64,000 nucleotides of DNA from an uncultured Amphritea sp. (GCF_937127095.1 NZ_CAKZLP010000085.1:1-64000); one strand, 5' to 3'. Counted from the first letter of the stretch, positions 35,757-44,369 are shown. Notes: generated by a model from the sequence alone, not told the origin. Program-made: numbers and translations.

Positions 35757-36883
35757 GAAAAGTCTGTTATATCTCAGGTACAAGGGCTGATTTCGGTTTA
35801 ATGAAAAATGTTCTTGTTGAAATTGACCGCTGTAATGAGTTGTCTTTAGATATCATTGTCACTGGTATGCATCTGCTTGCAGATTATGGTTATACTTTTA
35901 AGGAAATTGAAAACACTGGGTTAAAAATCACTTCGCGTATTCCTGTAACGCTCGCAGGAAGGTGTGGTGATGAGATGTCAGTTGCTATTGGCGAGCAGGT
36001 TATTGGCTTTACGCATGCGCTTAAGAAAATAAGTCCCGATTTAATACTTCTCTTAGGTGATCGTGGTGAGATGCTGGCTGGAGCTATCAGTGGGTTGCAT
36101 TTGAATATTCCAATAGTCCATATTCATGGCGGAGAATTATCGGGGACGGTAGACGAGCCCGTTCGACATGCAATATCAAAATTATCTCATTTTCATTTTA
36201 CTGCTACAAACCAGGCCCGGGAACGACTTATAAAAATGGGTGAGAATGATAGTCGTGTTTTTGTAACAGGTGCCCCAGGTCTTGACGAAATAGTAAACGC
36301 GAATTTACGTCCTCCTGTTGATGTGTGTAGCGAATATAATCTTGACCCAGCCAGGCCTTTTAGTCTTGTTCTATTTCATCCTGTTGTACAACACGCGGCT
36401 GATGCAGGAAATCAGTTTAGTAAGGTATTTAACGCATTAATTCAAAGTGGTGGGCAATACCTTATCATACGACCAAATGCTGATGCAGGGGGGGCAGCAA
36501 TAAACTCAGTGATTGATGGGTTTAGATCTTCAAGCGACATGCATATTGTTACTCACTTGTCTCGAATAGATTTTCTGTCATTACTCCAAGCTAGTGAAAT
36601 GCTAATCGGAAACTCAAGTAGTGGTATTATAGAGGCGGCATCACTTGGAACCCGGGTTGTGAATATTGGTGATAGACAGCGATCAAGAGAGCGTAATGCT
36701 AATGTTATAGATGTTCAGGTCGATGTTGAGGATATTTATCGAGGTATAATCCAATCCAGAAAAAAAGGGGTATTTTCTGGCGATAATGTTTACGGTGATG
36801 GTAATTCAGCTTCACGGATTGTAGAGCTTCTTTCTGATATTTCTTTGAATAGCTCAGTTCTGGATAAAATAAATGCCTATTGA
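35753..36883 (+). CDS. UDP-sugar 2-epimerase, hydrolysing (NeuC/LegG family)
   Basis: A 376-residue GT-B-fold enzyme starting RKVCYISGTRADFGLMKNVL, with LLLGDRGEMLAG, HIHGGELSGT and the C-terminal GNSSSGIIEAASLGT. These are hallmarks of NeuC-type enzymes, which release UDP and epimerise C2 to give ManNAc or, in the legionaminic pathway, 2,4-diacetamido-2,4,6-trideoxymannose. Overlaps neighbours on both sides (4 and 11 bases), so translation is coupled. Confidence 0.92.
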   Translation: MRKVCYISGTRADFGLMKNVLVEIDRCNELSLDIIVTGMHLLADYGYTFKEIENTGLKITSRIPVTLAGRCGDEMSVAIGEQVIGFTHALKKISPDLILLLGDRGEMLAGAISGLHLNIPIVHIHGGELSGTVDEPVRHAISKLSHFHFTATNQARERLIKMGENDSRVFVTGAPGLDEIVNANLRPPVDVCSEYNLDPARPFSLVLFHPVVQHAADAGNQFSKVFNALIQSGGQYLIIRPNADAGGAAINSVIDGFRSSSDMHIVTHLSRIDFLSLLQASEMLIGNSSSGIIEAASLGTRVVNIGDRQRSRERNANVIDVQVDVEDIYRGIIQSRKKGVFSGDNVYGDGNSASRIVELLSDISLNSSVLDKINAY

Positions 36884-37499
36884 CTTTTTCATATATGGAG
36901 CAGGGGGACACTCTAAAGTCGTTTATGATGCAGCAAAAAAATCATGTGAAGAATACTCAATAGCTTTTTTAGATGGTGACTCTGAGCGAATTGGGTATTC
37001 AGTAATCGATGGTGTTGCTGTTGTTCGTGAAGAACACTATACGTATCAATCAGCTAGTTTTCATGTTGCTATTGGTAATAACCTTGCTCGTAAAGAAGTA
37101 TCTGAAAGACTACTGTCTGCTGGGAATCAATTAATTACAATTATACACCCCAATTCATCGGTTTCTAGCTTTGCTAAGATTGAAGAAGGCTGCTTCATAG
37201 CTGCCCAGACTATCATTGGGCCAGATGTTGTATTGAGTTCCTCTGTCATAGTAAATCACGGTGCTATTGTCGATCATGATTGTTATATAGGTGCTTTTTC
37301 TCATATTGCACCGAATGTTACTCTGGGAGGAGGAGTTAATGTTGGTCAGAATTGTCTTGTCGGTGCAGGGGCTGTAGTCTTACCCGGCGTTACTGTTGGT
37401 AACGACGTAATTATTGCTGCCGGTGCCGTTGTGATTTCTGATGTCGCTGACGGGCTGACTATTATCGGTGTTCCTGGGAAAATGAAACAAAATGAATAA
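36873..37499 (+). CDS. NeuD/PglD-like sugar acetyltransferase (LegH candidate)
   Basis: A 208-residue protein with an N-terminal Rossmann-like domain binding UDP-sugar (GAGGHSKVVYDAA) and a C-terminal left-handed beta helix of hexapeptide repeats. The catalytic His is expected in VNHGAIVDHD. PglD-type members acetylate the 4-amino group of UDP-4-amino-4,6-dideoxy-GlcNAc, which matches the need for LegH here; NeuD-type members O-acetylate sialic acid. The pathway context favours the first. Overlaps genes on both sides. Confidence 0.88.
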   Translation: MPIDFFIYGAGGHSKVVYDAAKKSCEEYSIAFLDGDSERIGYSVIDGVAVVREEHYTYQSASFHVAIGNNLARKEVSERLLSAGNQLITIIHPNSSVSSFAKIEEGCFIAAQTIIGPDVVLSSSVIVNHGAIVDHDCYIGAFSHIAPNVTLGGGVNVGQNCLVGAGAVVLPGVTVGNDVIIAAGAVVISDVADGLTIIGVPGKMKQNE

Positions 37500-38961
37500 T
37501 GTTGAGTCTGTTATAGTCTATTCCCAAACAACTTTGAAAGAAGCGTTACAAACTCTGGATAGTTCTGGTGTAGCTATCCTTCTTTTGGTTGATCAGACGG
37601 GGGTTTTGCAAAGAACTGTTACTGATGGTGATATCAGAAGGCTTATACTCGCTGGTTTTTCGCTTGAAGCATGTCTGCAGGAACTCGACTCTAAAACCCC
37701 TTTGACTATTTCTCTGGATGAAAGCTCAGAAGATGCGCTTCTCATCATGGATGAAAATCTTATAGATCATATACCTGTTGTTGATGAGCATTTCAGACCT
37801 GTAAAGTTATTTCTTCGAAGAAATATACATCCTAAGATTCTTTTATCTGTACCCCATATGGGCGACACAGAAGAGCGTTATGTAAAAGAGGCGTTTGATA
37901 CAAACTGGATCGCTCCTCTGGGGCCAAATGTAGATGCTTTTGAGAAAGAAATTTCTGAATACGTAAGTTGTGGACATGCTGCAGCGTTAAGTTCAGGGAC
38001 GGCGGCAATTCATCTTGCTTTAAGGCTATTAGATGTAGGCCCAGGGGATATTGTTTTTTGTTCTAGCTTCACGTTCATCGCAAGTGCGAACCCGATACTT
38101 TATCAGGGGGCATCTCCCGTATTTATTGATTCAGAGCCGTCCAGCTGGAACATGTCTCCTATGGCTCTTGAGAGAGCTCTTGAGGATTTCTCTACTGCTG
38201 GATCGCTGCCTAAAGCCATTATTGTTGTTCATCTATACGGCCAAAGTGCTGACATGGATGCCATTATGTCTTTATGCGATAGATATGGAGTTCCTGTTAT
38301 TGAAGATGCTGCTGAGTCGTTAGGAGCCACTTTTAAAGGAAAAGCTACAGGAACTTTTGGAAAATTCGGTATTTTCTCTTTTAATGGGAATAAAATTATC
38401 ACTACATCTGGTGGCGGTATGTTGATCTCGGATGATGAGGAAATGATTAGAAAGGCACGCTTTCTATCCACTCAAGCACGGGATGATGCACCCTATTATG
38501 AGCATTCGCAGGTTGGCTATAACTATAGGATGAGCAACGTCTTAGCTGGTATAGGGAGAGGGCAGCTAGAAGTTTTGGATGCTCGTGTAGAAGCTAGGAG
38601 GTCCATTTTTAGCCTCTATTTAGAGAGTCTGTCCGACATTAAGGCAATTCAATGGATGCCAGAACTGAAAGGAACCTTTTCAAATCGTTGGCTCACTACT
38701 TTTACTATTGATCCGCAGTGCGCAGATGTTACACCGAGCCAGATAATTGCTTCTTTGGCAGAAATAAATATTGAAGCGCGTCATTTGTGGAGGCCTATGC
38801 ACAAGCAGCCACTGTTTAAAGACGTGACATATTATCGCCATGCTAATGTTAGCGTATGTGATGATCTGTTTGAAAGGGGTCTATGTTTGCCATCAGCATC
38901 AAATATGGATCCATCTCTGCAAAACGTCGTTATACAGCGCATACGGAAGATGTTTCAGTAG
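37492..38961 (+). CDS. CBS-pair/DegT aminotransferase fusion (LegC/PglE-like)
   Basis: A 489-residue protein in two parts. Residues 1-115 form a CBS pair (LLLVDQTGVLQRTVTDGDIRR and DHIPVVDEHFRPV). Residues 118-489 form a DegT/DnrJ/EryC1/StrS PLP aminotransferase with SSGTAAIHLAL near 168, the acidic PLP contact VIEDAAESLGA and the PLP lysine K301 in FSFNGNK. It probably aminates the 4-keto sugar made by the PglF-like dehydratase. CBS pairs fused to a nucleotidyltransferase are known in legionaminic loci (PtmE); fusion to the aminotransferase is less familiar to me. Last gene of the island. Confidence 0.9.
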   Translation: MNNVESVIVYSQTTLKEALQTLDSSGVAILLLVDQTGVLQRTVTDGDIRRLILAGFSLEACLQELDSKTPLTISLDESSEDALLIMDENLIDHIPVVDEHFRPVKLFLRRNIHPKILLSVPHMGDTEERYVKEAFDTNWIAPLGPNVDAFEKEISEYVSCGHAAALSSGTAAIHLALRLLDVGPGDIVFCSSFTFIASANPILYQGASPVFIDSEPSSWNMSPMALERALEDFSTAGSLPKAIIVVHLYGQSADMDAIMSLCDRYGVPVIEDAAESLGATFKGKATGTFGKFGIFSFNGNKIITTSGGGMLISDDEEMIRKARFLSTQARDDAPYYEHSQVGYNYRMSNVLAGIGRGQLEVLDARVEARRSIFSLYLESLSDIKAIQWMPELKGTFSNRWLTTFTIDPQCADVTPSQIIASLAEINIEARHLWRPMHKQPLFKDVTYYRHANVSVCDDLFERGLCLPSASNMDPSLQNVVIQRIRKMFQ

Positions 38962-39086
38962 CTATTGGCTTGATGTGATGAAAAATCGGTTTAGATAATA
39001 TATGTATGACAGTTAACAGCTGTAAATAGTTTATTTCTAATATATTCGTTAGCTAAAATGGCGGGTCCTGCAGGGGGTGCATCTGC

Positions 39087-39186
39087 CTATTAAAGACTGA
39101 GTCGAGCTTGTTTCTTGGGTTTTTCAGATGAAGGAGGTGGGGCTTGAACCTGCGACCGATCGGTCTCTATTTGAGAGTGAGTCGAG
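39087..39186 (-). repeat. Decayed tRNA 3'-half and related repeat copies
   Basis: On the minus strand, 39154-39186 is a 33-base element that recurs at 39352-39384 with 29 of 33 bases identical. It is followed (39131-39153) by a T-arm-like GCAGGTTCAAGC and an acceptor-like tail. A third partial copy at 39087-39106 matches 17 of 20 bases. These look like debris of tandem tRNA duplications rather than a working tRNA: no 5' half is attached and the anticodon region holds a foreign hairpin. Confidence 0.65.
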
Positions 39187-39212
39187 TTTTTTGTGAAAGT
39201 CTGTGAAGAAGG

Positions 39213-39289
39213 TGGTGCCTCTTGCAGGACTTGAACCTGCGACCAACCGATTATGAGTCGGGTGCTCTAACCAACTGAGCTAAAGAGGC
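39213..39289 (-). tRNA. tRNA-Ile2 (anticodon CAT, probably lysidine-modified)
   Basis: A complete 77-base cloverleaf including encoded CCA. The acceptor pairs GCCTCTT with AAGAGGC perfectly, the D-arm is GCTC/GAGC, the anticodon loop is CTCATAA and the T-arm is GCAGG-TTCAAGT-CCTGC. The anticodon is CAT, but the arm and variable region (ACTCATAATCG, TTGGTCGC) resemble E. coli ileX, not elongator tRNA-Met, so I call it the AUA-reading isoleucine tRNA. The top anticodon-stem pair is C-T, where E. coli ileX has G-T. It lies at the right edge of the polysaccharide island. Confidence 0.9.
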
Positions 39290-39344
39290 ACAAAGATGTG
39301 TAAAAATCCGTTTAAATGTCACCTAGACATTCATCCCTCATAAG

Positions 39345-39410
39345 AGCCTTTGACCGATCCGTCTCTATCGAAGAGTGAGTCGAGTGCTCTAACAAACTGA
39401 GCTAAAGGCC
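39345..39410 (-). pseudogene. tRNA-like pseudogene lacking the T-arm
   Basis: The minus strand begins GGCCTTTAGCTCAGTTTGTT and keeps a perfect D-arm (GCTC/GAGC). After ACTCGACTC an insert CACTCTTCGATAGAGACG replaces the anticodon loop, then TCGGTC is followed directly by an acceptor-like AAAGGC. The T-arm is missing, so it cannot be a normal tRNA. Its insert is shared with the copy at 39154-39186. Confidence 0.65.
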
Positions 39411-39488
39411 CCCATTGAAAATAGCTTTGAGCACGTCAGAAGAAATATCTATTTAAACTGAGTGTAAAAGCGACTCTCTGGGAGAGGA

Positions 39489-39518
39489 CGCCCATAATAC
39501 CACAGGATATTATGGGCG
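39489..39518. terminator. Perfect inverted repeat between the island debris and rpoD (possible terminator)
   Basis: CGCCCATAATA at 39489-39499 pairs perfectly with 39508-39518 around an 8-base loop. It lies just downstream of the rpoD stop on the minus strand. There is no T tract on either side, so it may be a Rho-assisted end or an mRNA-stabilising hairpin. The rest of 38962-39540 holds only the tRNA and its debris. Confidence 0.5.
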
Positions 39519-39540
39519 CAACGGTCTGATTTAAAAGATT

Positions 39541-41358
39541 TTAATGTTCGTCAAGGAAGCTGCGCAGATGGTCTGAGCGGCTTGGGTGGCGCAGCTTACG
39601 AAGTGCTTTCGCTTCGATCTGACGGATACGCTCACGGGTAACATCAAACTGCTTACCCACCTCTTCGAGGGTGTGGTCAGTATTCATGTTGATACCGAAA
39701 CGCATACGCAGAACTTTCGCTTCACGTGCAGTCAGTCCTGCCAGAACTTCTTTGGTTGCTTCGCGCAGGCCTTCGCCAGTGGCTGAGTCTACCGGGGAGT
39801 CAATCGTGATATCCTCGATAAAGTCACCCAGGCTGGAATCCTCATCGTCACCGATCGGTGTTTCCATTGAGATAGGCTCTTTTGCGATCTTCAGCACCTT
39901 GCGTATCTTGTCTTCCGGCATATCCATACGTTCAGCCAGCTCTTCAGGCGTAGGCTCACGACCCATCTCCTGCAGCATCTGACGGGAGATGCGGTTGAGC
40001 TTATTGATCGTTTCGATCATGTGTACCGGAATACGGATAGTACGCGCCTGATCGGCAATCGAACGGGTGATCGCCTGACGAATCCACCAGGTTGCGTAGG
40101 TGGAGAATTTGTAACCCCGGCGGTATTCAAATTTGTCGACCGCTTTCATCAGACCGATGTTGCCTTCCTGTATCAGGTCAAGGAATTGCAGGCCGCGGTT
40201 GGTATACTTTTTAGCGATAGAGATAACCAGTCGCAGGTTAGCTTCAACCATCTCTTTCTTGGCGCGACGAGCACGGGCTTCACCGATCGACATGCGACGG
40301 TTAACCTCTTTAATCTCGTTCAGGGTGAGCTTCATCTCATGCTCAGCCTGGACCAGTTTTTTCTGCGCTCTGCGCAGCTCTATTTCGTGGCGCTTGAGGG
40401 CGCTTGCGTAGTCAGCGTCAGAGCTGAGCAGACCATCCAGCCATGCGCTGTTGGTCTCGTTGCCCGGGAACTCTTTGATAAACTGACGGCGCGGCATTTT
40501 TGCACGCTGGGTGCAGATCTGCATAATTGTCCGTTCCTGCTTGCGAATCCGGTCAATCGAGTTGCGCACGTTATCGACCAGCATGTCGTAAAAACGTGGA
40601 GAAAGCTTGATTGGAGAAAAAGCGTCTGCAAGCTCTTCGAACGCTTTCGCTGCGGTTTTGCTGCTGCGACCCTCTTTCTCTACCGCTTTCTGGTAGGTCG
40701 TGTAGGTGCTGCGTAACAGATCAAAACGTCGCTTGGCTTCCTCAGGATCTGGGCCGCGCTCTTTCTCTTCATCATCGTCAGAGTCATCGTCAGACTCTTC
40801 AGCTGCTTCGGCCTGTTGTGCTGCAGAAGGGATCTCAGCGCCATCATCGGGATCGATATAGCCACTGAAAATGTCGCTCAGGCGGCCCTCTTCTTCCTGG
40901 CTGGTATCGTAGGCAGCGAGAATTGCGTCAACCGAGCCCGGGAATGCTGCCAAGCCTGCCATCACTTCACGCAGGCCCTCTTCAATCCGTTTGGCTATTT
41001 CGATCTCACCCTGTCGGGTCAGTAGCTCAACGGTACCCATCTCACGCATATACATACGCACCGGGTCGGTGGTGCGTCCGGCATCGGATTCAACAGCTGC
41101 CAGGGCGGCTACGGCTTCTTCGTCCGCTTCTTCAGCGGAATCGCCTTCGGTCATCAGCAGGGTTTCGGCGTCCGGAGCTTCTTCCGTGACCGATATACCC
41201 ATATCATTGATCATGCGGATGATGTCTTCGACCTGATCCGGATCAGCAATATCTTCTGGCAGGTGGTCATTAACTTCAGCATAAGTAAGGTAGCCTTGCT
41301 CCTTACCCCGTGCGATCAATTCCTTGAGGCGTGACTGCTGCTTTGAGGTGTCTGACAT
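39541..41358 (-). CDS. rpoD: RNA polymerase primary sigma factor RpoD (sigma-70)
   Basis: A 605-residue primary sigma factor. Region 1.1 is at the N-terminus, and region 1.2 contains DPVRMYMREMGTVELLTRQGE. A long acidic non-conserved insert follows (about residues 190-240). Region 2 reads LDLIQEGNIGLMKAVDKF with the -10-recognising YKFSTYATWWIRQAI, and region 4 ends with the helix-turn-helix TLEEVGKQFDVTRERIRQIE. Slightly shorter than E. coli (613). Last gene of rpsU-yqeY-dnaG-rpoD. Confidence 0.98.
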   Translation of the reverse strand: MSDTSKQQSRLKELIARGKEQGYLTYAEVNDHLPEDIADPDQVEDIIRMINDMGISVTEEAPDAETLLMTEGDSAEEADEEAVAALAAVESDAGRTTDPVRMYMREMGTVELLTRQGEIEIAKRIEEGLREVMAGLAAFPGSVDAILAAYDTSQEEEGRLSDIFSGYIDPDDGAEIPSAAQQAEAAEESDDDSDDDEEKERGPDPEEAKRRFDLLRSTYTTYQKAVEKEGRSSKTAAKAFEELADAFSPIKLSPRFYDMLVDNVRNSIDRIRKQERTIMQICTQRAKMPRRQFIKEFPGNETNSAWLDGLLSSDADYASALKRHEIELRRAQKKLVQAEHEMKLTLNEIKEVNRRMSIGEARARRAKKEMVEANLRLVISIAKKYTNRGLQFLDLIQEGNIGLMKAVDKFEYRRGYKFSTYATWWIRQAITRSIADQARTIRIPVHMIETINKLNRISRQMLQEMGREPTPEELAERMDMPEDKIRKVLKIAKEPISMETPIGDDEDSSLGDFIEDITIDSPVDSATGEGLREATKEVLAGLTAREAKVLRMRFGINMNTDHTLEEVGKQFDVTRERIRQIEAKALRKLRHPSRSDHLRSFLDEH

Positions 41359-41574
41359 AATTGCCCTTCAGTGATGACAAAAGTGAAAAAAATTAGCCCG
41401 ATATTATAGCGATTGCAGGGTGAAAATTCTACAGAGTGCGGACGGTTATATGGCTATTTCATCTATAAAAATAGACTATTTTCAGTGCTTTGTGCAGAAA
41501 GTTGAAAATTGGGCCAGGGTTTGCTCTGTAGCTTTGTAAATGGGGGTAGTTTGATCAATTTCAATGGTGGCTGG

Positions 41575-43503
41575 TTATTTTTCAGGCGCTTTTCTTAAGC
41601 GGCTGCCTGCTTGTTTCATAATTAGCTGGTTTAAACGTTGTTTGTCGTCGGCGCTCAGGTGAGGTTGGGATTTCAGTTGCAGTATTTCCCGGTCTAAATG
41701 ACGCTCCTGCAAACGGTTGAGGCTGTCACTTAAAACCTGCTGGGCATTGTTGGCGTCAATGATGGGTGTCTGATGGGCAATCTCATTCAGCTGTCGAATC
41801 AGGGGTTTGAGATGGTCGTGTTCCTGCCAGTCTACCGCCAGTATGCCGGGCGTTACGCCGGGGTTTTCCTGGAGATATCGGTTTAGCTGATAGAGTAGCT
41901 GTTCCGAACCGGTATCTGAGCTGGCCAGTATTTCAAGGTCACCGCACTGGCTGGACAGTGACGGCAGATGCAGCAGTATCGATACAGCCGTGCTGGCCGG
42001 ATTGAAGTGTACTGCAGAGCCTCCGGGTGGTGGTGGCGCCTGGCGAAATTTTTTATTGCCCTTGGAGAACTCTTTGCCCGGCTTTTTATCCTGTCTGAAG
42101 TTGCTTTGCTCCGGTTGGTAGTCAAAGTATCCGTCATCGGGATAATCAGACTCACCATGATAGTAATCAGGTTCAGGCGCGGAATGCGTAGCGGTGGTTT
42201 CCTGAAGGTTGTTTACGCTGATTAGCTGTTCGAGGCTGAGTCCGGTCAGTTCGGAAATTTTTTCCTGCATCATCTGCTTCAGTATGCCGGGTTGCATCTG
42301 ATTAATGAGCGGCAGCGCCTGATTGCTGAAGCGAGCACGCCCATCCAGTGAGCTCATATCCGCACCTTCCTCCAGTGTCTTGAAGAAAAAATCGGACAGC
42401 GGCAGTGACTCGCTGAGTCTCTGCTCAAATGCTTCGCAGCCTTCCTGGCGTACCAGACTGTCGGGGTCTTCACCTTCGGGCAGAAAGAGAAAACGCGCCT
42501 GTTTGCCATCGGTGATCACAGGCATAGTGGTGTCCAGTGCGCGCTTGGCGGCTTTGCGGCCGGCCTCATCGCCGTCAAAGCAGAAGATGACTTCGGGCAC
42601 CATTTTCAGCAGTCGCTCAAGGTGTTGAGCCGTAGTCGCTGTGCCCAAGGTGGCGACCGCATAACCGATACCGTACTGAGCCAGCCCGACAACATCCATA
42701 TAGCCTTCAACAATAATCAGGCGATCGAGGTTCTGGTTGTACTTGCGGGCTTCATATAGGCCGTAAAGTTCGCGGCTCTTGTGAAAGGTATCGGTTTCCG
42801 GCGAGTTCAGGTATTTGGGCTTCTCATCACCCAGTACCCGCCCACCAAAGGCGATGACCCGGCCGCGCATATCCCGGATGGGGAACATGATGCGTTCACG
42901 AAAACGGTCGTAATAACGATCTGAGTCCTCTTTATTGATCAGCATGCCAGCCTGCTCGAGCCGCAGTTTGGTGTCCTCGTCCCTGGCAAGTTTCTTTAAC
43001 AGATTATCCCAGCCCGGCGGCGCGTAACCGATGCCGAAGCGGGCGGCGAACTGGCCAGTCATGCCTCGATTCTTCAGGTAGTTGACGGCGATCTCTTTGC
43101 TGGAGTGTTCGCGCAGCTGCTGCTGATAATACTCAGAGGCTTCCTCAAGCAGCGCAAAAATATCCTTGATACGCTGTTCTTTCTGATGATCAACCGGTCC
43201 TTCCGCTTTGGGAATTTCAACGCCAGCGAGTTTTGCGAGTTCTTCAACTGCTTCGGGGAAGCTCAGGCGGTCGTGTTCCATGAGGAAGCTAAGCGAGTTG
43301 CCACCGGCGCCACAACCAAAGCAGTAATAGAACTGTTTTTCATTATTGACGGTAAAAGAGGGGGATTTTTCTTTATGAAACGGGCAGAGGCCGGAATAGT
43401 TCTTTCCGGTGCGTTTGAGTTTGACCCGGGCCTCAACGATATCGAGTACATTGACTCGCGCCAGAAGATCATCGATAAAACTTTGCGGTATGCGTCCGGC
43501 CAT
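41575..43503 (-). CDS. dnaG: DNA primase DnaG
   Basis: Makes RNA primers at the replication fork. The 642-residue protein has a CHC2 zinc domain (Cys40, His43, Cys61, Cys64), a TOPRIM catalytic domain with VEGYMDV and FCFDGDEAGRKAA, and a C-terminal DnaB-interacting domain after a Gln/Pro-rich linker (about residues 440-500). Standard in length (E. coli 581, longer linker here). A 216-base gap before rpoD may hold an internal rpoD promoter. Confidence 0.97.
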   Translation of the reverse strand: MAGRIPQSFIDDLLARVNVLDIVEARVKLKRTGKNYSGLCPFHKEKSPSFTVNNEKQFYYCFGCGAGGNSLSFLMEHDRLSFPEAVEELAKLAGVEIPKAEGPVDHQKEQRIKDIFALLEEASEYYQQQLREHSSKEIAVNYLKNRGMTGQFAARFGIGYAPPGWDNLLKKLARDEDTKLRLEQAGMLINKEDSDRYYDRFRERIMFPIRDMRGRVIAFGGRVLGDEKPKYLNSPETDTFHKSRELYGLYEARKYNQNLDRLIIVEGYMDVVGLAQYGIGYAVATLGTATTAQHLERLLKMVPEVIFCFDGDEAGRKAAKRALDTTMPVITDGKQARFLFLPEGEDPDSLVRQEGCEAFEQRLSESLPLSDFFFKTLEEGADMSSLDGRARFSNQALPLINQMQPGILKQMMQEKISELTGLSLEQLISVNNLQETTATHSAPEPDYYHGESDYPDDGYFDYQPEQSNFRQDKKPGKEFSKGNKKFRQAPPPPGGSAVHFNPASTAVSILLHLPSLSSQCGDLEILASSDTGSEQLLYQLNRYLQENPGVTPGILAVDWQEHDHLKPLIRQLNEIAHQTPIIDANNAQQVLSDSLNRLQERHLDREILQLKSQPHLSADDKQRLNQLIMKQAGSRLRKAPEK

Positions 43504-43549
43504 AGTGTCAGACTACCTGCTGATTAGAGGGGAAGGTTCAGCAGTTATA

Positions 43550-43999
43550 TTAACTATTCAGAGCGTTTTTGACGAGTTGGCTGATGGCGCCCATATCTGC
43601 GCGTCCCTGAACCTGAGGTTTTACCAGGGCCATGACTTTGCCCATCTCCTGCATGTTCTGCGCACCTGAATCTATCACCGCCTGGGCGACAATGGCTTCA
43701 AGTTCTGCTTCGGTCAGCGGCTGAGGCAGAAACTCCCTGATAACAAGAAGTTCCTGTTGCTCAATATCGGCCAGATCATCACGACCGGCAGCGTTAAACT
43801 GCTCGATCGAATCGCGACGCTGCTTCTGCATCTTGTCCAGAATCGCGAGTACACGTGCATCATCCAGCTCAATACGCTCATCAACTTCGATGCGTTTGAG
43901 CTCAGACAGAATCATGCGGATAGTGCCCAGGCGCTCTTTAGCTTTCGCGCGCATGGCTGCTTTCATCTCGATACTGATGCGTTGCTTCAGTTCGGACAT
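43550..43999 (-). CDS. yqeY: GatB/YqeY domain-containing protein
   Basis: A 149-residue YqeY-type protein with the conserved start LKQRISIEMKAAMRAKAKERL, then RMILSELKRIEV, and a C-terminal helical region (MGKVMALVKPQVQGRADMG) like the tail domain of GatB. This domain binds tRNA in the amidotransferase; stand-alone members have no settled function. It is inserted between rpsU and dnaG, an arrangement common in gammaproteobacteria outside the enterics. Confidence 0.93.
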   Translation of the reverse strand: MSELKQRISIEMKAAMRAKAKERLGTIRMILSELKRIEVDERIELDDARVLAILDKMQKQRRDSIEQFNAAGRDDLADIEQQELLVIREFLPQPLTEAELEAIVAQAVIDSGAQNMQEMGKVMALVKPQVQGRADMGAISQLVKNALNS

Positions 44000-44045
44000 A
44001 CCGCTCTCCTGTCTGTATAGGGCTGTTTAATGCGTTGTAGCGATC

Positions 44046-44261
44046 TTAGTACAGACGAACGCGACGCTGGTTTTCGCGCTGAACTTTCTTCAGGTGACGC
44101 TTAACAGCAGCAGCAGCCTTACGCTTACGGATAGAAGTTGGCTTCTCGTAGAATTCACGACGACGCACTTCAGCCAGTACACCGGCTTTTTCGCAAGAAC
44201 GTTTGAAACGACGCAGAGCTACGTCAAATGGCTCGTTTTCTTTAACTTTAACTGCTGGCAT
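44046..44261 (-). CDS. rpsU: 30S ribosomal protein S21
   Basis: A 71-residue, very basic protein identical in layout to E. coli S21 (MPAVKVKENEPFDVALRRFK, then RREFYEKPTSIRKRKAAAAV). It is involved in translation initiation on the 30S subunit. First gene of the macromolecular synthesis operon, with its own strong promoter about 80 bases upstream. Confidence 0.98.
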   Translation of the reverse strand: MPAVKVKENEPFDVALRRFKRSCEKAGVLAEVRRREFYEKPTSIRKRKAAAAVKRHLKKVQRENQRRVRLY

Positions 44262-44340
44262 ATAAATACCTTACCTTTCCTGTAGAAATTTAATGTCTGT
44301 TCCGCTGAGCTTTAGACACAGCTGGCCAATAAGGGCCGGT

Positions 44341-44369
44341 ATTTTATTCTCATGATCAGGCAGTGTAAA
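44341..44369 (-). promoter_or_regulatory. Sigma-70 promoter for the rpsU operon
   Basis: On the minus strand TTTACA (44369-44364) and TAAAAT (44346-44341) are separated by exactly 17 bases, each with one mismatch to consensus. It lies 80 bases before the rpsU start in the divergent rpsU/tsaD gap. The best promoter I can see in the window. Confidence 0.7.

Noticed and set aside
33967..36883. Pseudaminic acid pathway
   Set aside because: The 2-epimerase is of the NeuC hydrolysing type, not PseG, and no PseB-type inverting dehydratase or PseH-type acetyltransferase is visible.
39001..39030. Plus-strand terminator after the aminotransferase gene
   Set aside because: ACAGTTAACAGCTGT offers only a 4-bp stem and no good T tail.
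40021..40716. Long plus-strand open frame of 231 codons opposite rpoD
   Set aside because: It lies entirely antisense to rpoD, has no protein family similarity or ribosome site, and is explained by codon bias of rpoD.
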